This document shows, piece by piece, positions 1-6,787 of a stretch of DNA of 15,323 nucleotides. How positions within the stretch are numbered: the first letter of the stretch is position 1; each line of letters starts with the position of its first letter. The DNA comes from Bog-473 sp035947875. GTDB taxonomy: Bacteria; Actinomycetota; Acidimicrobiia; Acidimicrobiales; RAAP-2. The position numbers were made by a program, and so were the translations under genes. The notes beneath the pieces are model-generated. The model saw nothing but the letters and a program-made list of their open reading frames with translations, was not told where the DNA came from and searched no databases. Location of the stretch: positions 1 to 15,323 of the forward strand of contig DASZJQ010000116.1 in the NCBI GenBank assembly GCA_035947875.1. The letters are read 5' to 3'.

Positions 1-707
1 CCAGTATGTCGAGTACCTTTACGGTCGCCCAGGGCTCGACGCTCCGCCTCCAGCAGCTGCTGGCCGAGCTGGGCTACCTCCCGCTCAACTTCACCCCGGC
101 CGCGCCGGTCACGTCGCCCACCCAAGAAGGCAACGATCAAGTGGGCAGCTTCACCTGGCGTTGGGCCGGCCAGCCCGTCTCGCTGACCTCGTTGTGGACG
201 CCGGGCACCGACAACGTGATCACCCAGGGCGCGGTGATGAACTTCGAGGCGCAGCACAACCTGACCGCCGACGGCGTGGCCGGGCCGCAGGTGTGGGCCG
301 ATCTGCTGACCGCGGTGCAGGCCGGGCAGGGCGACGCCCTCCCCTACGGCTACGTCTTCGTGAGCCAGAACCTGCCCGAGACCGCCACCGTGTACCAGAA
401 CGGGGTCGAGACGTATCAGACCGCGGCCAACACCGGGGTCGCCGCGGCGCCGACGGCCTCGGGCACCTGGCCGGTCTTCGAGCACCTGACCGTGACGACC
501 ATGTCGGGCACCAATCCGGACGGTTCCAAGTACGTCGACCCGGGCATTCCGTGGGTGAGCTACTTCCACGGCGGCGACGCGCTGCACGGCTTCGTGCGCG
601 CCTCCTACGGCACCCCCCAGAGTGACGGGTGCGTGGAGATGCCGATTGCCAACGCCGCCATCGTCTTCCCGCAAACCCCGCTCGGAACGCTGGTCACCGT
701 CGCCTAG
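1..707 (+). CDS. L,D-transpeptidase with peptidoglycan-binding domain (5' partial)
   Basis: L,D-transpeptidases make 3-3 crosslinks in peptidoglycan outside the membrane, or attach proteins to it. The first Met is at base 6, but the frame is open to the window edge and no signal peptide is visible, so the true start is probably upstream. Numbered from that Met, residues about 12-104 look like a peptidoglycan-binding module (a helix at STLRLQQLLAELGY, then AVMNFEAQHNLTADGVAGPQ). Residues about 113-231 are a YkuD domain with His194-Gly195 and the nucleophile motif S206-D-G-C209-V-E-M. The usual Arg after the Cys motif (GC-I/V-R-M) is Glu211. The sortase gene follows 53 bp downstream on the same strand. 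Family assignment is firm; the substrate is not known. Confidence 0.88.
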   Translation, partial: SMSSTFTVAQGSTLRLQQLLAELGYLPLNFTPAAPVTSPTQEGNDQVGSFTWRWAGQPVSLTSLWTPGTDNVITQGAVMNFEAQHNLTADGVAGPQVWADLLTAVQAGQGDALPYGYVFVSQNLPETATVYQNGVETYQTAANTGVAAAPTASGTWPVFEHLTVTTMSGTNPDGSKYVDPGIPWVSYFHGGDALHGFVRASYGTPQSDGCVEMPIANAAIVFPQTPLGTLVTVA

Positions 708-760
708 AGCGTCGGACCTGCCCCAGGGGCGGGATCCGGGCGACGTATTCTCTCCCTCCA

Positions 761-1684
761 ATGCGTGCACTCGGTGTCATCGGACGGATCCTCATCGGGG
801 CCGGTGTCGTCATCCTCCTCTTCGCGGCCTACCAGGTCTGGGGCACCTCGCTCCAGGAGGCCCACACCCAAACGGCGCTCCGGCACACCTTCGTGAGCGA
901 CGCCAAGAGCAACCAGCTCGAACAGGCACTCAACCAGGCCACGGCCCAGGACGCGCTCCCGACCGGGCCGCCGGCGGTGGCCCCCACCACGAACGCGCCG
1001 GCCGAGGGGCAACCGGTGGGCGACCTCCGCATCCCGAAGATCGGGATCAACCAGATCATGGTGGAAGGGACCAACACGCAGGATCTCCGCAAGGGCCCGG
1101 GTCACTACACCGGCACGCCGCTGCCCGGGCAGTCGGGGAACGCCTCCGTCGCCGGGCACCGCACCACCTACGGTCACCCCTTCTACAACCTCGACGGCGT
1201 GGCGGTGGGAGACCCGGTTGTCGTGACCACCGTCCAGGGCGTCTTCGTCTATGACGCGGTGAAGAGCGAAGTGGTGTCGCCCAACGACAACAGCGTCCTC
1301 AACAACACATCGGGTCACATGCTGACCCTGACCACCTGTAACCCACGCTTCAGCGCGTCGTCCCGCCTCGTCGTGGTCGCCCAACTGGCCCACAGCAAGC
1401 TCTTCAGCGGTGTGGCCGCAGCCAAGCCGCCCACCGCGAACACGCACCCATCCCAGACCGCCCAGCCCTCCAGCGGCGCGCTGGGAGGAGCGTCGGACGG
1501 CCAGGTGCTGACGGCCGTGCTGTGGGGGATCGTGGTCTGCGGCGTCGGTGCGCTCGTCCTCATGATGGCGTACTTCTTCCGGCGCCAGCGCTGGTTTATC
1601 TGGGGCGTGGGGACGGTGGGTGTGGTGGTGCTCCTGTACTTCTTCTTCGGCGCCGTCACTCCCCTGCTGCCCGCCAGCCTGTGA
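761..1684 (+). CDS. Class E-type sortase
   Basis: Membrane transpeptidase that cuts a C-terminal sorting signal and anchors the protein to the wall or to pilin; actinobacterial class E enzymes prefer LAXTG-like signals. The 307-aa protein has an N-terminal membrane anchor (about 6-24), a linker rich in Ala, Pro and Thr (about 65-85), and a sortase barrel. The catalytic set is His133 (VAGHRTTYGHPF), Cys193 (TLTTCNP) and Arg202 (SSRLVV). Two further membrane segments lie at about 249-273 and 279-303. The frame is open upstream to 629, but that stretch overlaps the transpeptidase gene, whereas ATG 761 begins a normal anchor (MRALGVIGRI). No Shine-Dalgarno sequence is obvious. No LPXTG/LAXTG substrate was seen in the window. 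Confidence 0.9.
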   Translation: MRALGVIGRILIGAGVVILLFAAYQVWGTSLQEAHTQTALRHTFVSDAKSNQLEQALNQATAQDALPTGPPAVAPTTNAPAEGQPVGDLRIPKIGINQIMVEGTNTQDLRKGPGHYTGTPLPGQSGNASVAGHRTTYGHPFYNLDGVAVGDPVVVTTVQGVFVYDAVKSEVVSPNDNSVLNNTSGHMLTLTTCNPRFSASSRLVVVAQLAHSKLFSGVAAAKPPTANTHPSQTAQPSSGALGGASDGQVLTAVLWGIVVCGVGALVLMMAYFFRRQRWFIWGVGTVGVVVLLYFFFGAVTPLLPASL

Positions 1685-1732
1685 GCTGGTGAGGCTGAGT
1701 CGTGAGAGTGGCCATGTCGGTGAACCCGTGTC

Positions 1733-1772
1733 GGTGAGCCGGTGAGCCGGTGAGTCGGTGAGCCGGTGAGCC
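1733..1772 (+). repeat. Tandem octamer array, GGTGAGCC x5
   Basis: Five head-to-tail copies of GGTGAGCC, the third being GGTGAGTC, lie in the 111-bp gap between the sortase and the DUF2332 gene. Degenerate GGTGA copies flank it on both sides (from about 1686 and up to about 1785). The period of 8 is not a multiple of 3, which fits non-coding DNA. I see no promoter or terminator in the gap. Confidence 0.85.
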
Positions 1773-1795
1773 CGAGTCGGTGAACTCGTAAGCCC

Positions 1796-2995
1796 ATGGC
1801 CCAAACGATGACGCTGGCTGATCACTTCCGTGCCTTCGCCGAGAGCTCGACCCGCGACGGTGCCGTCACCTACGGCACCATCTGCCGCGGCGCAGCCGAC
1901 GACCCCGAGCTCCTGGACCTGGTGGCACGGGCCCCGGTCACCCAGCAGCGTCCCAACCTCTTGTTGGCCGCCGTGCATTTTCTCCTGTTGGGCGGGGCGC
2001 CGCACCCGTTGGCCACCCACTACGACACCGTCGCGGCCTATCTCGGGACGGATCCGGTGGCGCCCGTCGGCCACCTCCGACTGGAGTTCAAGGACTTCTG
2101 CATGACCCACCGCGACGAACTGCTGGAGCTCATCGCCACCGGCAGCACGCAGACCAACGAGGTCGGTCGCTGCACGGCGCTGCTGCCCGCGCTCAGCCAC
2201 ATCGCTGCCGGCTACGACCGTGGCCAGCCTCTGGGCCTGCTCGACCTCGGCACCTCGGCCGGCCTCAACCTGCTCTTCGACCGTTATGCCTATACCTACC
2301 GCCGTCGCGATGGCGCTCGCGGTGGTGAAGGCGAAGGCGAAGGCGATCACCGTGACTCAGACCACGCGACGCTTGAGGCCGGTGATCCGTCCTCCGCCGT
2401 GCGGCTCGAGTGCTCCGTGCGAGGCGGGCTCAGCTCGCTGCCTTCCCTGGAGGCGCCGTCGCTCACCGGCCGGGCCGGCCTCGATCGCGCGCCGATCGAC
2501 CCCCGTGACGAAGCCGGGGCCCGCTGGCTCCTGGCCTGTATGTGGCCGGACCACCTGCCCCGCTTCGCCCGCGTGCGCGCCGCCCTGGAGATCGCCCGCG
2601 CCGATCCCCACCCACCGGTGCTACACACCGGCGACATGGTCGACGACGTGGGGGCGGTGGCCGAGACCGTGACGCCCGGACAGCCCCTCGTGGTCTTCCA
2701 TTCATGGGTGGCCGCCTACCTGACCGAGGCCCGCCAGCGCGAACTGGTCGACGCCGTCCGCCACCTGTCGACGAGCCGGCCCGTGCACTATCTCTACGCC
2801 GAGTCACCGGTCGACACCCGCGGTCTCCCCACGCCCCCGTCGCCTGAACCTGGCCCGACCTCCGACGTGGCCACCGTCCTGGTCCACGTACCACCGGGCG
2901 GTGCCGCTATCAGGTTGGCCGACATGCACCACCACGGAAGGTCGCTGCGCTGGTGGCCCTCGCCGGAGAGTCCCCCGGCTCCTACGCGTCGCTAA
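1796..2995 (+). CDS. DUF2332 family protein
   Basis: A 399-aa protein that matches DUF2332, a family common in actinobacteria without an established function. Family-like landmarks are the N-terminal helical part, the segment QTNEVGRCTALLPAL (119-133), and LLDLGTSAGLNLLFDRYAY (148-166). The last resembles motif I of SAM-binding Rossmann folds (DxGxxxGLN), so a methyltransferase-like fold is possible but is only my inference. A hydrophilic insertion at about 171-192 contains GEGEGEGD, encoded by a hexamer repeat. ATG 1796 follows the octamer array directly, and no good ribosome-binding site is visible. The gene converges on dinB with only 5 bp between the stop codons. Confidence 0.82.
   Translation: MAQTMTLADHFRAFAESSTRDGAVTYGTICRGAADDPELLDLVARAPVTQQRPNLLLAAVHFLLLGGAPHPLATHYDTVAAYLGTDPVAPVGHLRLEFKDFCMTHRDELLELIATGSTQTNEVGRCTALLPALSHIAAGYDRGQPLGLLDLGTSAGLNLLFDRYAYTYRRRDGARGGEGEGEGDHRDSDHATLEAGDPSSAVRLECSVRGGLSSLPSLEAPSLTGRAGLDRAPIDPRDEAGARWLLACMWPDHLPRFARVRAALEIARADPHPPVLHTGDMVDDVGAVAETVTPGQPLVVFHSWVAAYLTEARQRELVDAVRHLSTSRPVHYLYAESPVDTRGLPTPPSPEPGPTSDVATVLVHVPPGGAAIRLADMHHHGRSLRWWPSPESPPAPTRR
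2324..2347 (+). repeat. In-frame hexamer repeat inside the DUF2332 gene
   Basis: Four hexamers, GGTGAA GGCGAA GGCGAA GGCGAT, encode Gly-Glu repeats in a hydrophilic loop of the DUF2332 protein just after the conserved GTSAGLNLLFDRYAY block. Confidence 0.75.
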
Positions 2996-3000
2996 CCTCG

Positions 3001-4293
3001 CTAAACCTCGCTCGGCCCCCACGGAGCGTCACGTCGGGCGGGAACGTGCACGCCGTCGTCGGTCACCATGGCCGCCGAGCCCACCGAATCGCTGCCGAAG
3101 CGGGTACGGATGGCGTCGACCGCCGCCGTCACGTCATGCCAGGAATGCTCCCGGGTGGTGGCACTCTCGGTACCTTGGTCCCGACCGTCGCTCAGGTCGA
3201 AAGACAACTGGTCACCGCCCCCCTCGATCAGATTGGAGGCGCTGACCCCGAGCAGCCGGATCCCCTCGCCCGGATGGACGCCGGCCAGGAGCGCCGCCGC
3301 CACCTGCCCGATGGCGCCACCGGTCGAGATCGACCGGTCGAGCGTGTGCGAGCGGGTCTGCAGGGACAGGTCTTTGAACTTGACCTTCACCGTCACGGTG
3401 CGGGCCGTGCTCGATGCGCCCCGCAACATCGTGGCCACCGATTCGGCCATGCGCAGCACATGACGCTCCAGCACCTTGGCGTCGACGAGATCGTGGCTGA
3501 AGGTCTCCTCGTGGCCGATCGACTTGGCCGGTCGGTCGGGCGTTACCGGGCTCGGGTCGTCGCCCCGGGCCAGTGCGGCCAGGTGCTGCCCGCTGGCTCG
3601 GCCCAGGCGGCGCACCACGGTGTCGGGCGGGAGGGCGGCCAGCTCACCTACCGTGCGCACACCCAGAGCGTGCAGGCGCTCGGCCGTGGCCGGCCCCACG
3701 CCCCACAGCGCCTCGACCGGATGAGCGTGCAGGAACTCCATCTCACGCTCCGGCTCGATGAGGACGACCCCGGGGCCCGGATCGATGCCCGCCCGCGTGG
3801 CGTGGGGCTTGGCCGCCCGCGACGCCAGCTTGGCGATCATCTTGGAGCGACCGATCCCCACGGCGCAGCCCAGCGAGAGCTCGGCCCGCACGCGGTCGCG
3901 CAGTCCGTGGGCGATGGCGTCCGGCGCGCCGAGCCGGCGCAGCGCCCCGGCCACATCGAGAAAGGCCTCGTCGAGCCCGATCGGTTCCACCAGCGGGGTG
4001 ACGTCCTTCATGATGTCGTGGAGCTGGCCGCTGATCTCTGCGTAGCGACCGTGGCGCCCGGGCAGGAACACGGCCTGGGGGCAGAGTTGGCGGGCCCGGG
4101 CCGACGGCATGGCCGACCGCACCCCGAAAGCGCGGGCCTCATAGGTGCACGACGCCACCACGCCCCGGGCGGCTGAGCCCCCGACGATGACCGGCAGGCC
4201 GGCTAAGGACGGGTCGTCGAGGACCTCGACCGAGGCGTAGAAGGCGTCCATGTCGACATGCAGAATGGTGGGAAGGTGGGCGACGTCACCCAC
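3001..4293 (-). CDS. dinB: DNA polymerase IV (Y family)
   Basis: Translesion DNA polymerase, 430 aa. Metal ligands are Asp14 in HVDMDAFYASVE and Asp108-Glu109 in EPIGLDEAFLDV, where the family more often has S-[IL]-DE, so the residues before DE are Gly-Leu here. Tyr19 aligns with the steric gate that excludes ribonucleotides. Helix-hairpin-helix elements (LWGVGPATAERLHALGV) and a C-terminal little finger follow. QLSFDL at 362-367 resembles a beta-clamp-binding motif and is followed by an extra tail of about 60 residues. The start is GTG 4293, which overlaps the end of the PIG-L gene by 8 nt and implies translational coupling. It is the last gene of the LexA-controlled leftward operon. Whether it is DinB1- or DinB2-like cannot be settled by eye. 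Confidence 0.94.
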   Translation of the reverse strand: MGDVAHLPTILHVDMDAFYASVEVLDDPSLAGLPVIVGGSAARGVVASCTYEARAFGVRSAMPSARARQLCPQAVFLPGRHGRYAEISGQLHDIMKDVTPLVEPIGLDEAFLDVAGALRRLGAPDAIAHGLRDRVRAELSLGCAVGIGRSKMIAKLASRAAKPHATRAGIDPGPGVVLIEPEREMEFLHAHPVEALWGVGPATAERLHALGVRTVGELAALPPDTVVRRLGRASGQHLAALARGDDPSPVTPDRPAKSIGHEETFSHDLVDAKVLERHVLRMAESVATMLRGASSTARTVTVKVKFKDLSLQTRSHTLDRSISTGGAIGQVAAALLAGVHPGEGIRLLGVSASNLIEGGGDQLSFDLSDGRDQGTESATTREHSWHDVTAAVDAIRTRFGSDSVGSAAMVTDDGVHVPARRDAPWGPSEV

Positions 4294-4987
4294 GGAGCGT
4301 CAGGCGGCGGAAGCCTTCGGCGTAGCCGGCGCCGGCCCGGCGGCCCTCCTGTTCGGCCCGCCGTCGCACCGCCTCGCCGGCCCAGCCGCCGGGCTCGGCG
4401 AACTGGGTGCGATGGCACTCGACCGCGGCGGCCTTGAGGTCGATGGTCTCGGTGACGTCGACCCACACGTCGGGCTCGAGCGTGCCCGAGAGCAGCACGA
4501 TGGCCACCTGGTGGGGCGGACCGGCCTCGGGAAAGTAGTGCGGGAGCGCGGCGGCCGGCGAGACGGCATCGAGCAGGGTGGTACCGGCCAGGCGGTGGTC
4601 ACGGTGGTTGAAGTACTCCTGCCCGAAGAAGAGCGCCGTGGGGTCGTGCCCGCACACCACGTCCGGGCGGAGCCGCCGCACCCACTCGACCAACGTCCCG
4701 CGCAGCTCATCGGAGTCAGCGAGCCCGCCGTCGGGGTAGCCCAGATTGGTGACGCTCTGCAGTCCGATGAGGGCCGACGAGGCCTCCAGCTCGGCCGCTC
4801 GGCGGGCGGCCAGGTCCGCCGGCGTCACGTCGGGATCGAAGGTGCCCTTGCCGCCGTCGGTGCACACGATCAGATGGACCGCGGCTCCCCCCTTGGCCCA
4901 GCGGGCCAGCGTCCCCCCGCAGGCCACGTCGGCGTCGTCGGGATGGGCGTAGACGGCCAGGACCACCTCGGGGATGTCGTCCATCAT
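4286..4987 (-). CDS. PIG-L/LmbE family zinc deacetylase
   Basis: Zn-dependent N-acetyl hydrolase family; members include MshB and Mca of mycothiol metabolism and several sugar deacetylases. The 233-aa protein has the diagnostic AHPDDAD at 14-20 (Zn ligands His15 and Asp18, base Asp17) and HRDH at 128-131 with the third ligand His131. The start is the first of two adjacent ATGs (4987), which gives a 4-nt ATGA overlap with the nrdR stop; ATG 4984 is the alternative. It lies between nrdR and dinB and overlaps both, so it should be made from the same SOS-responsive transcript. The substrate cannot be told from sequence; a role in thiol chemistry or lipid or sugar deacetylation is open. Confidence 0.9.
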   Translation of the reverse strand: MMDDIPEVVLAVYAHPDDADVACGGTLARWAKGGAAVHLIVCTDGGKGTFDPDVTPADLAARRAAELEASSALIGLQSVTNLGYPDGGLADSDELRGTLVEWVRRLRPDVVCGHDPTALFFGQEYFNHRDHRLAGTTLLDAVSPAAALPHYFPEAGPPHQVAIVLLSGTLEPDVWVDVTETIDLKAAAVECHRTQFAEPGGWAGEAVRRRAEQEGRRAGAGYAEGFRRLTLRG

Positions 4988-5451
4988 TTCCGCTTGGGCT
5001 CCGTGGTCTTGGTCAAGAGCCCCACTTCCCGCTGGAAGTCCCCCGCCTCCTCGAATCCCTTGTACACGCTGGCAAAGCGCAGGTAGGCCACGTCGTCGAG
5101 GGCCTGCAGGCGCTCCAGCACGGCCACGCCGACCTGCTGGCTGCTCGGTTCAGAGGTGGCGCCGCGCAGGGCGTCCTCGACCAGTTGCGCCAGTTCTTCC
5201 ATCTGGGCTTCGGTCACGGGCCGGTTCTTGCAGGCCGCCCGGATGCCGGACACCACCTTGGCCCGGTCGAACGGCTCCCGCAGGCCGGTGCGCTTCACCA
5301 CCCACAGGGGCACCTCCTCCACCCGCTCGAAGGTGGTGAAGCGACGTTCGCAGCCCAGGCACTCGCGTCGCCGGCGAATGGCGGCCCCGTCCTCGGCCAG
5401 GCGCGAATCCACGACGCGATCATCGTCAACCGCACACCAAGGACATCGCAC
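4984..5451 (-). CDS. nrdR: Transcriptional repressor NrdR
   Basis: Represses ribonucleotide reductase operons, sensing ATP/dATP through its ATP-cone. The 155-aa protein has an N-terminal zinc ribbon (C3-x2-C6 and C31-x2-C34, with VDSRL and IRRRRECLGCERRFTTFE) and an ATP-cone from about residue 48 (WVVKRTGLREPFDRAKVVSGI to VAYLRFASVYKGFEE). Length and motifs are normal for the family. The start is GTG 5451, giving the family N-terminus MRCPWC. The LysM gene ends 14 nt upstream. Mycobacteria have the same order, lexA - chiZ (Rv2719c) - nrdR (Rv2718c). No NrdR box pair was recognised in the window, so its targets lie elsewhere. Confidence 0.96.
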   Translation of the reverse strand: MRCPWCAVDDDRVVDSRLAEDGAAIRRRRECLGCERRFTTFERVEEVPLWVVKRTGLREPFDRAKVVSGIRAACKNRPVTEAQMEELAQLVEDALRGATSEPSSQQVGVAVLERLQALDDVAYLRFASVYKGFEEAGDFQREVGLLTKTTEPKRK

Positions 5452-5465
5452 ACTGCCGACGATAG

Positions 5466-5819
5466 TCAGGGAATCAGCAGGTGCTCCCCAGGCACGATCG
5501 TCGAGGAGCCTGCCTCTGCGGTCAATCGCTGCACCAGGCTGGGCGTATGGTCCGGCGCCACCTGGCGGGCGATCGACGTCAGGGAGTCACCGTTCTGGAC
5601 CACATAGACCTGGCCGGCGGCCGGCGCCGATCCGGCGATGGTGTGGCCGCCGATGGCGCGGATGGGGAGGGCCAGCAGGACCAGCAGACCCACCGCCACC
5701 AGACCCAGGAGCAGGCGACGGTGCTGGACCCGGCGGGAGGTTAGGTGCCGCGGCGGCTCGGGCACCACCCGCAACCTGGGGTAGAACGCCTCGTATTCCA
5801 ATTCAAGTGCGACCGACAT
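5466..5819 (-). CDS. Small LysM membrane protein, probable SOS division inhibitor (YneA/ChiZ-like)
   Basis: A 117-aa protein with a cytoplasmic N-terminus (1-34), one membrane segment (about 35-53) and an extracytoplasmic LysM domain (about 70-117; VYVVQNGDSLTSIARQV to IVPGEHLLIP). LysM binds peptidoglycan. Bacillus YneA and mycobacterial Rv2719c/ChiZ, both LexA-repressed and next to lexA, have similar designs and block division after DNA damage. Here the gene is divergent from lexA and covered by LexA boxes, so the same role is inferred. No hydrolase domain is present, which is closer to YneA than to ChiZ. ATG 5819 has a strong ribosome-binding site (AAGGAG, 5 nt upstream). The frame stays open to 5969, but that stretch reads through the operators. 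Confidence 0.85.
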   Translation of the reverse strand: MSVALELEYEAFYPRLRVVPEPPRHLTSRRVQHRRLLLGLVAVGLLVLLALPIRAIGGHTIAGSAPAAGQVYVVQNGDSLTSIARQVAPDHTPSLVQRLTAEAGSSTIVPGEHLLIP

Positions 5820-5833
5820 CGCAGCTCCTTTTC

Positions 5834-5847
5834 CGAACACCTGTTCG
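5834..5847. promoter_or_regulatory. LexA box 1 (CGAACACCTGTTCG)
   Basis: Perfect CGAAC-N4-GTTCG palindrome of the Gram-positive/actinobacterial LexA type. It lies just downstream of the predicted start point of the LysM operon and 15 bp before its ATG. Confidence 0.9.
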
Positions 5848-5857
5848 CTTCTCTGGT

Positions 5858-5887
5858 ATTCCAGCACGAACAGGTGTTCGATGTCAA
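5858..5887 (-). promoter_or_regulatory. Promoter of the LysM-nrdR-PIG-L-dinB operon
   Basis: On the minus strand, a perfect -35 TTGACA (5887-5882) is followed by an 18-bp spacer and TGGAAT (5863-5858), with TGC before it as an extended -10. LexA box 2 fills most of the spacer, box 3 lies just upstream and box 1 just downstream, so bound LexA would block it completely. Confidence 0.7.
5867..5880. promoter_or_regulatory. LexA box 2 (CGAACAGGTGTTCG)
   Basis: Perfect CGAAC-N4-GTTCG site located inside the -35/-10 spacer of the leftward promoter. Its start is 33 bp from that of box 1 and 30 bp from that of box 3, about three helical turns each. Confidence 0.92.
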
Positions 5888-5896
5888 CTGAATCTT

Positions 5897-5910
5897 CGAA
5901 CGCCTGTTCG
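5897..5910. promoter_or_regulatory. LexA box 3 (CGAACGCCTGTTCG)
   Basis: Perfect outer half-sites CGAAC and GTTCG. It lies 9 bp upstream of the leftward -35. Confidence 0.9.
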
Positions 5911-5968
5911 CTAGGCACGGGCCCACCATACGGAGGGGTTGTGACACGGGCCCTCGATGGCGGCACCA

Positions 5969-5982
5969 CGAACAGATGTTTG
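5969..5982. promoter_or_regulatory. LexA box 4 (CGAACAGATGTTTG)
   Basis: One mismatch from CGAAC-N4-GTTCG, in the last half-site. It overlaps the predicted -35 of lexA. Confidence 0.78.
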
Positions 5983-6008
5983 CTTTGACCCCTCTGACCC
6001 GCTATCTT
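5980..6008 (+). promoter_or_regulatory. lexA promoter
   Basis: TTGCTT (5980-5985), a 17-bp spacer and TATCTT (6003-6008). LexA box 4 covers the -35 and box 5 starts 10 bp after the -10, around the expected start point, as expected for an autoregulated lexA. The leader would be about 110 nt long. Confidence 0.6.
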
Positions 6009-6017
6009 GGCTGGACA

Positions 6018-6031
6018 CGAACGAACGTTCG
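6018..6031. promoter_or_regulatory. LexA box 5 (CGAACGAACGTTCG)
   Basis: Perfect CGAAC-N4-GTTCG match at the expected transcription start of lexA. CGAAC occurs twice within it, in the overlapping sequence CGAACGAAC. Confidence 0.88.
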
Positions 6032-6125
6032 CCCCCGGTCACGTAGGTCGGGCAGGCGGGGGGACGATTCACCAAAGGATCGTGAGCGAAGGATTCGCCA
6101 GCGATTCGCAAAAAGGAGAAGCCCG

Positions 6126-6755
6126 ATGGCCGAGGTCCTCAGCGGGAAGCGCAAGCAGATCTTGACGTTCATTGCCGACAGCCAGCGCGACCGGGGCTAT
6201 CCCCCGTCGGTGCGCGAGATCGGCCAGGAGGTGGGGCTGGCCTCCTCGGCCACCGTCCACACGCATCTCGCCGTGCTCCAGCGGGAGGGCTACCTGTCCC
6301 GCGACCCCAGCAAGCCACGGGCCATTCAGGTCCACTACGACCCGGCCTCCACCATGAGCATGGCCACGTCGGCCGTCCGCAACGTGCCGCTGGTCGGCGA
6401 TGTGGCCGCCGGGACCGGCGTCCTGGCCCACGAGAACGTGGAAGAGCTCCTCCCGATGCCCGAGCAGTTCACCGGGACCGGGCCGACCTTCATGCTGCGG
6501 GTCCGCGGGGACTCGATGATGGACGCCGGGATCTTCAGTGGCGACTACGTCGTGGTGCGCAAGCAGCCCGAGGCCGAGAACGGCGACGTGGTCGTGGCCG
6601 GGATCCCCGACGAGGAAGCCACCGTCAAGACCTTCAGCCGCCAGGATGGGCGCATCGTCCTCACCCCGGCCAACGCGGCCTTCGAGCCCATGGTCTTCGA
6701 CGGCGACGACGTGACCATCTTCGGCAAGGTCGTCACCATCGTGCGCCAGCTCTGA
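6126..6755 (+). CDS. lexA: SOS repressor LexA
   Basis: Represses SOS genes and undergoes RecA-stimulated self-cleavage after DNA damage. The 209-aa protein has an N-terminal winged helix (about 4-72; recognition region SVREIGQEVGLASSATVHTH) and an S24-type C-terminal domain. The cleavage bond is Ala95-Gly96 in VGDVAAGTG; the catalytic dyad is Ser130 (RGDSMMDAGI) and Lys168 (EEATVKTF). ATG 6126 follows AAGGAG (6113-6118) by 7 nt. An upstream in-frame ATG at 5976 lies inside an operator and before the predicted promoter, so it was rejected. The gene is divergent from the LysM operon and converges on the glycosylase gene 30 bp away. Confidence 0.97.
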   Translation: MAEVLSGKRKQILTFIADSQRDRGYPPSVREIGQEVGLASSATVHTHLAVLQREGYLSRDPSKPRAIQVHYDPASTMSMATSAVRNVPLVGDVAAGTGVLAHENVEELLPMPEQFTGTGPTFMLRVRGDSMMDAGIFSGDYVVVRKQPEAENGDVVVAGIPDEEATVKTFSRQDGRIVLTPANAAFEPMVFDGDDVTIFGKVVTIVRQL

Positions 6756-6758
6756 GAC

Positions 6759-6787
6759 AACGGGTCTGAAGGAGCCGACCGCCCGTT
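6759..6787. terminator. Weak inverted repeat between lexA and the glycosylase gene
   Basis: AACGGG (6759-6764) and CCCGTT (6782-6787) could form a stem that reaches into the glycosylase stop codon. It would serve both convergent genes, but there is no T-run on either side, so intrinsic termination is doubtful. Confidence 0.25.

Noticed and set aside
629..760. N-terminal extension of the sortase
   Set aside because: It overlaps the L,D-transpeptidase gene and reads as Arg-rich nonsense; ATG 761 starts a normal membrane anchor.
704..2350. Long open frame (548 codons) on the minus strand
   Set aside because: It is antisense to the sortase and DUF2332 genes, both with clear family motifs. Its translation is low-complexity (His/Arg/Asp/Gly-rich) and reads through the octamer repeats, typical of G+C-rich shadow frames.
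2953..4176. Long open frame (407 codons) on the plus strand
   Set aside because: It lies fully antisense to dinB and has no recognisable domain.
5820..5969. 50-residue N-terminal extension of the LysM protein
   Set aside because: It would translate the LexA operators; ATG 5819 has a strong ribosome-binding site.
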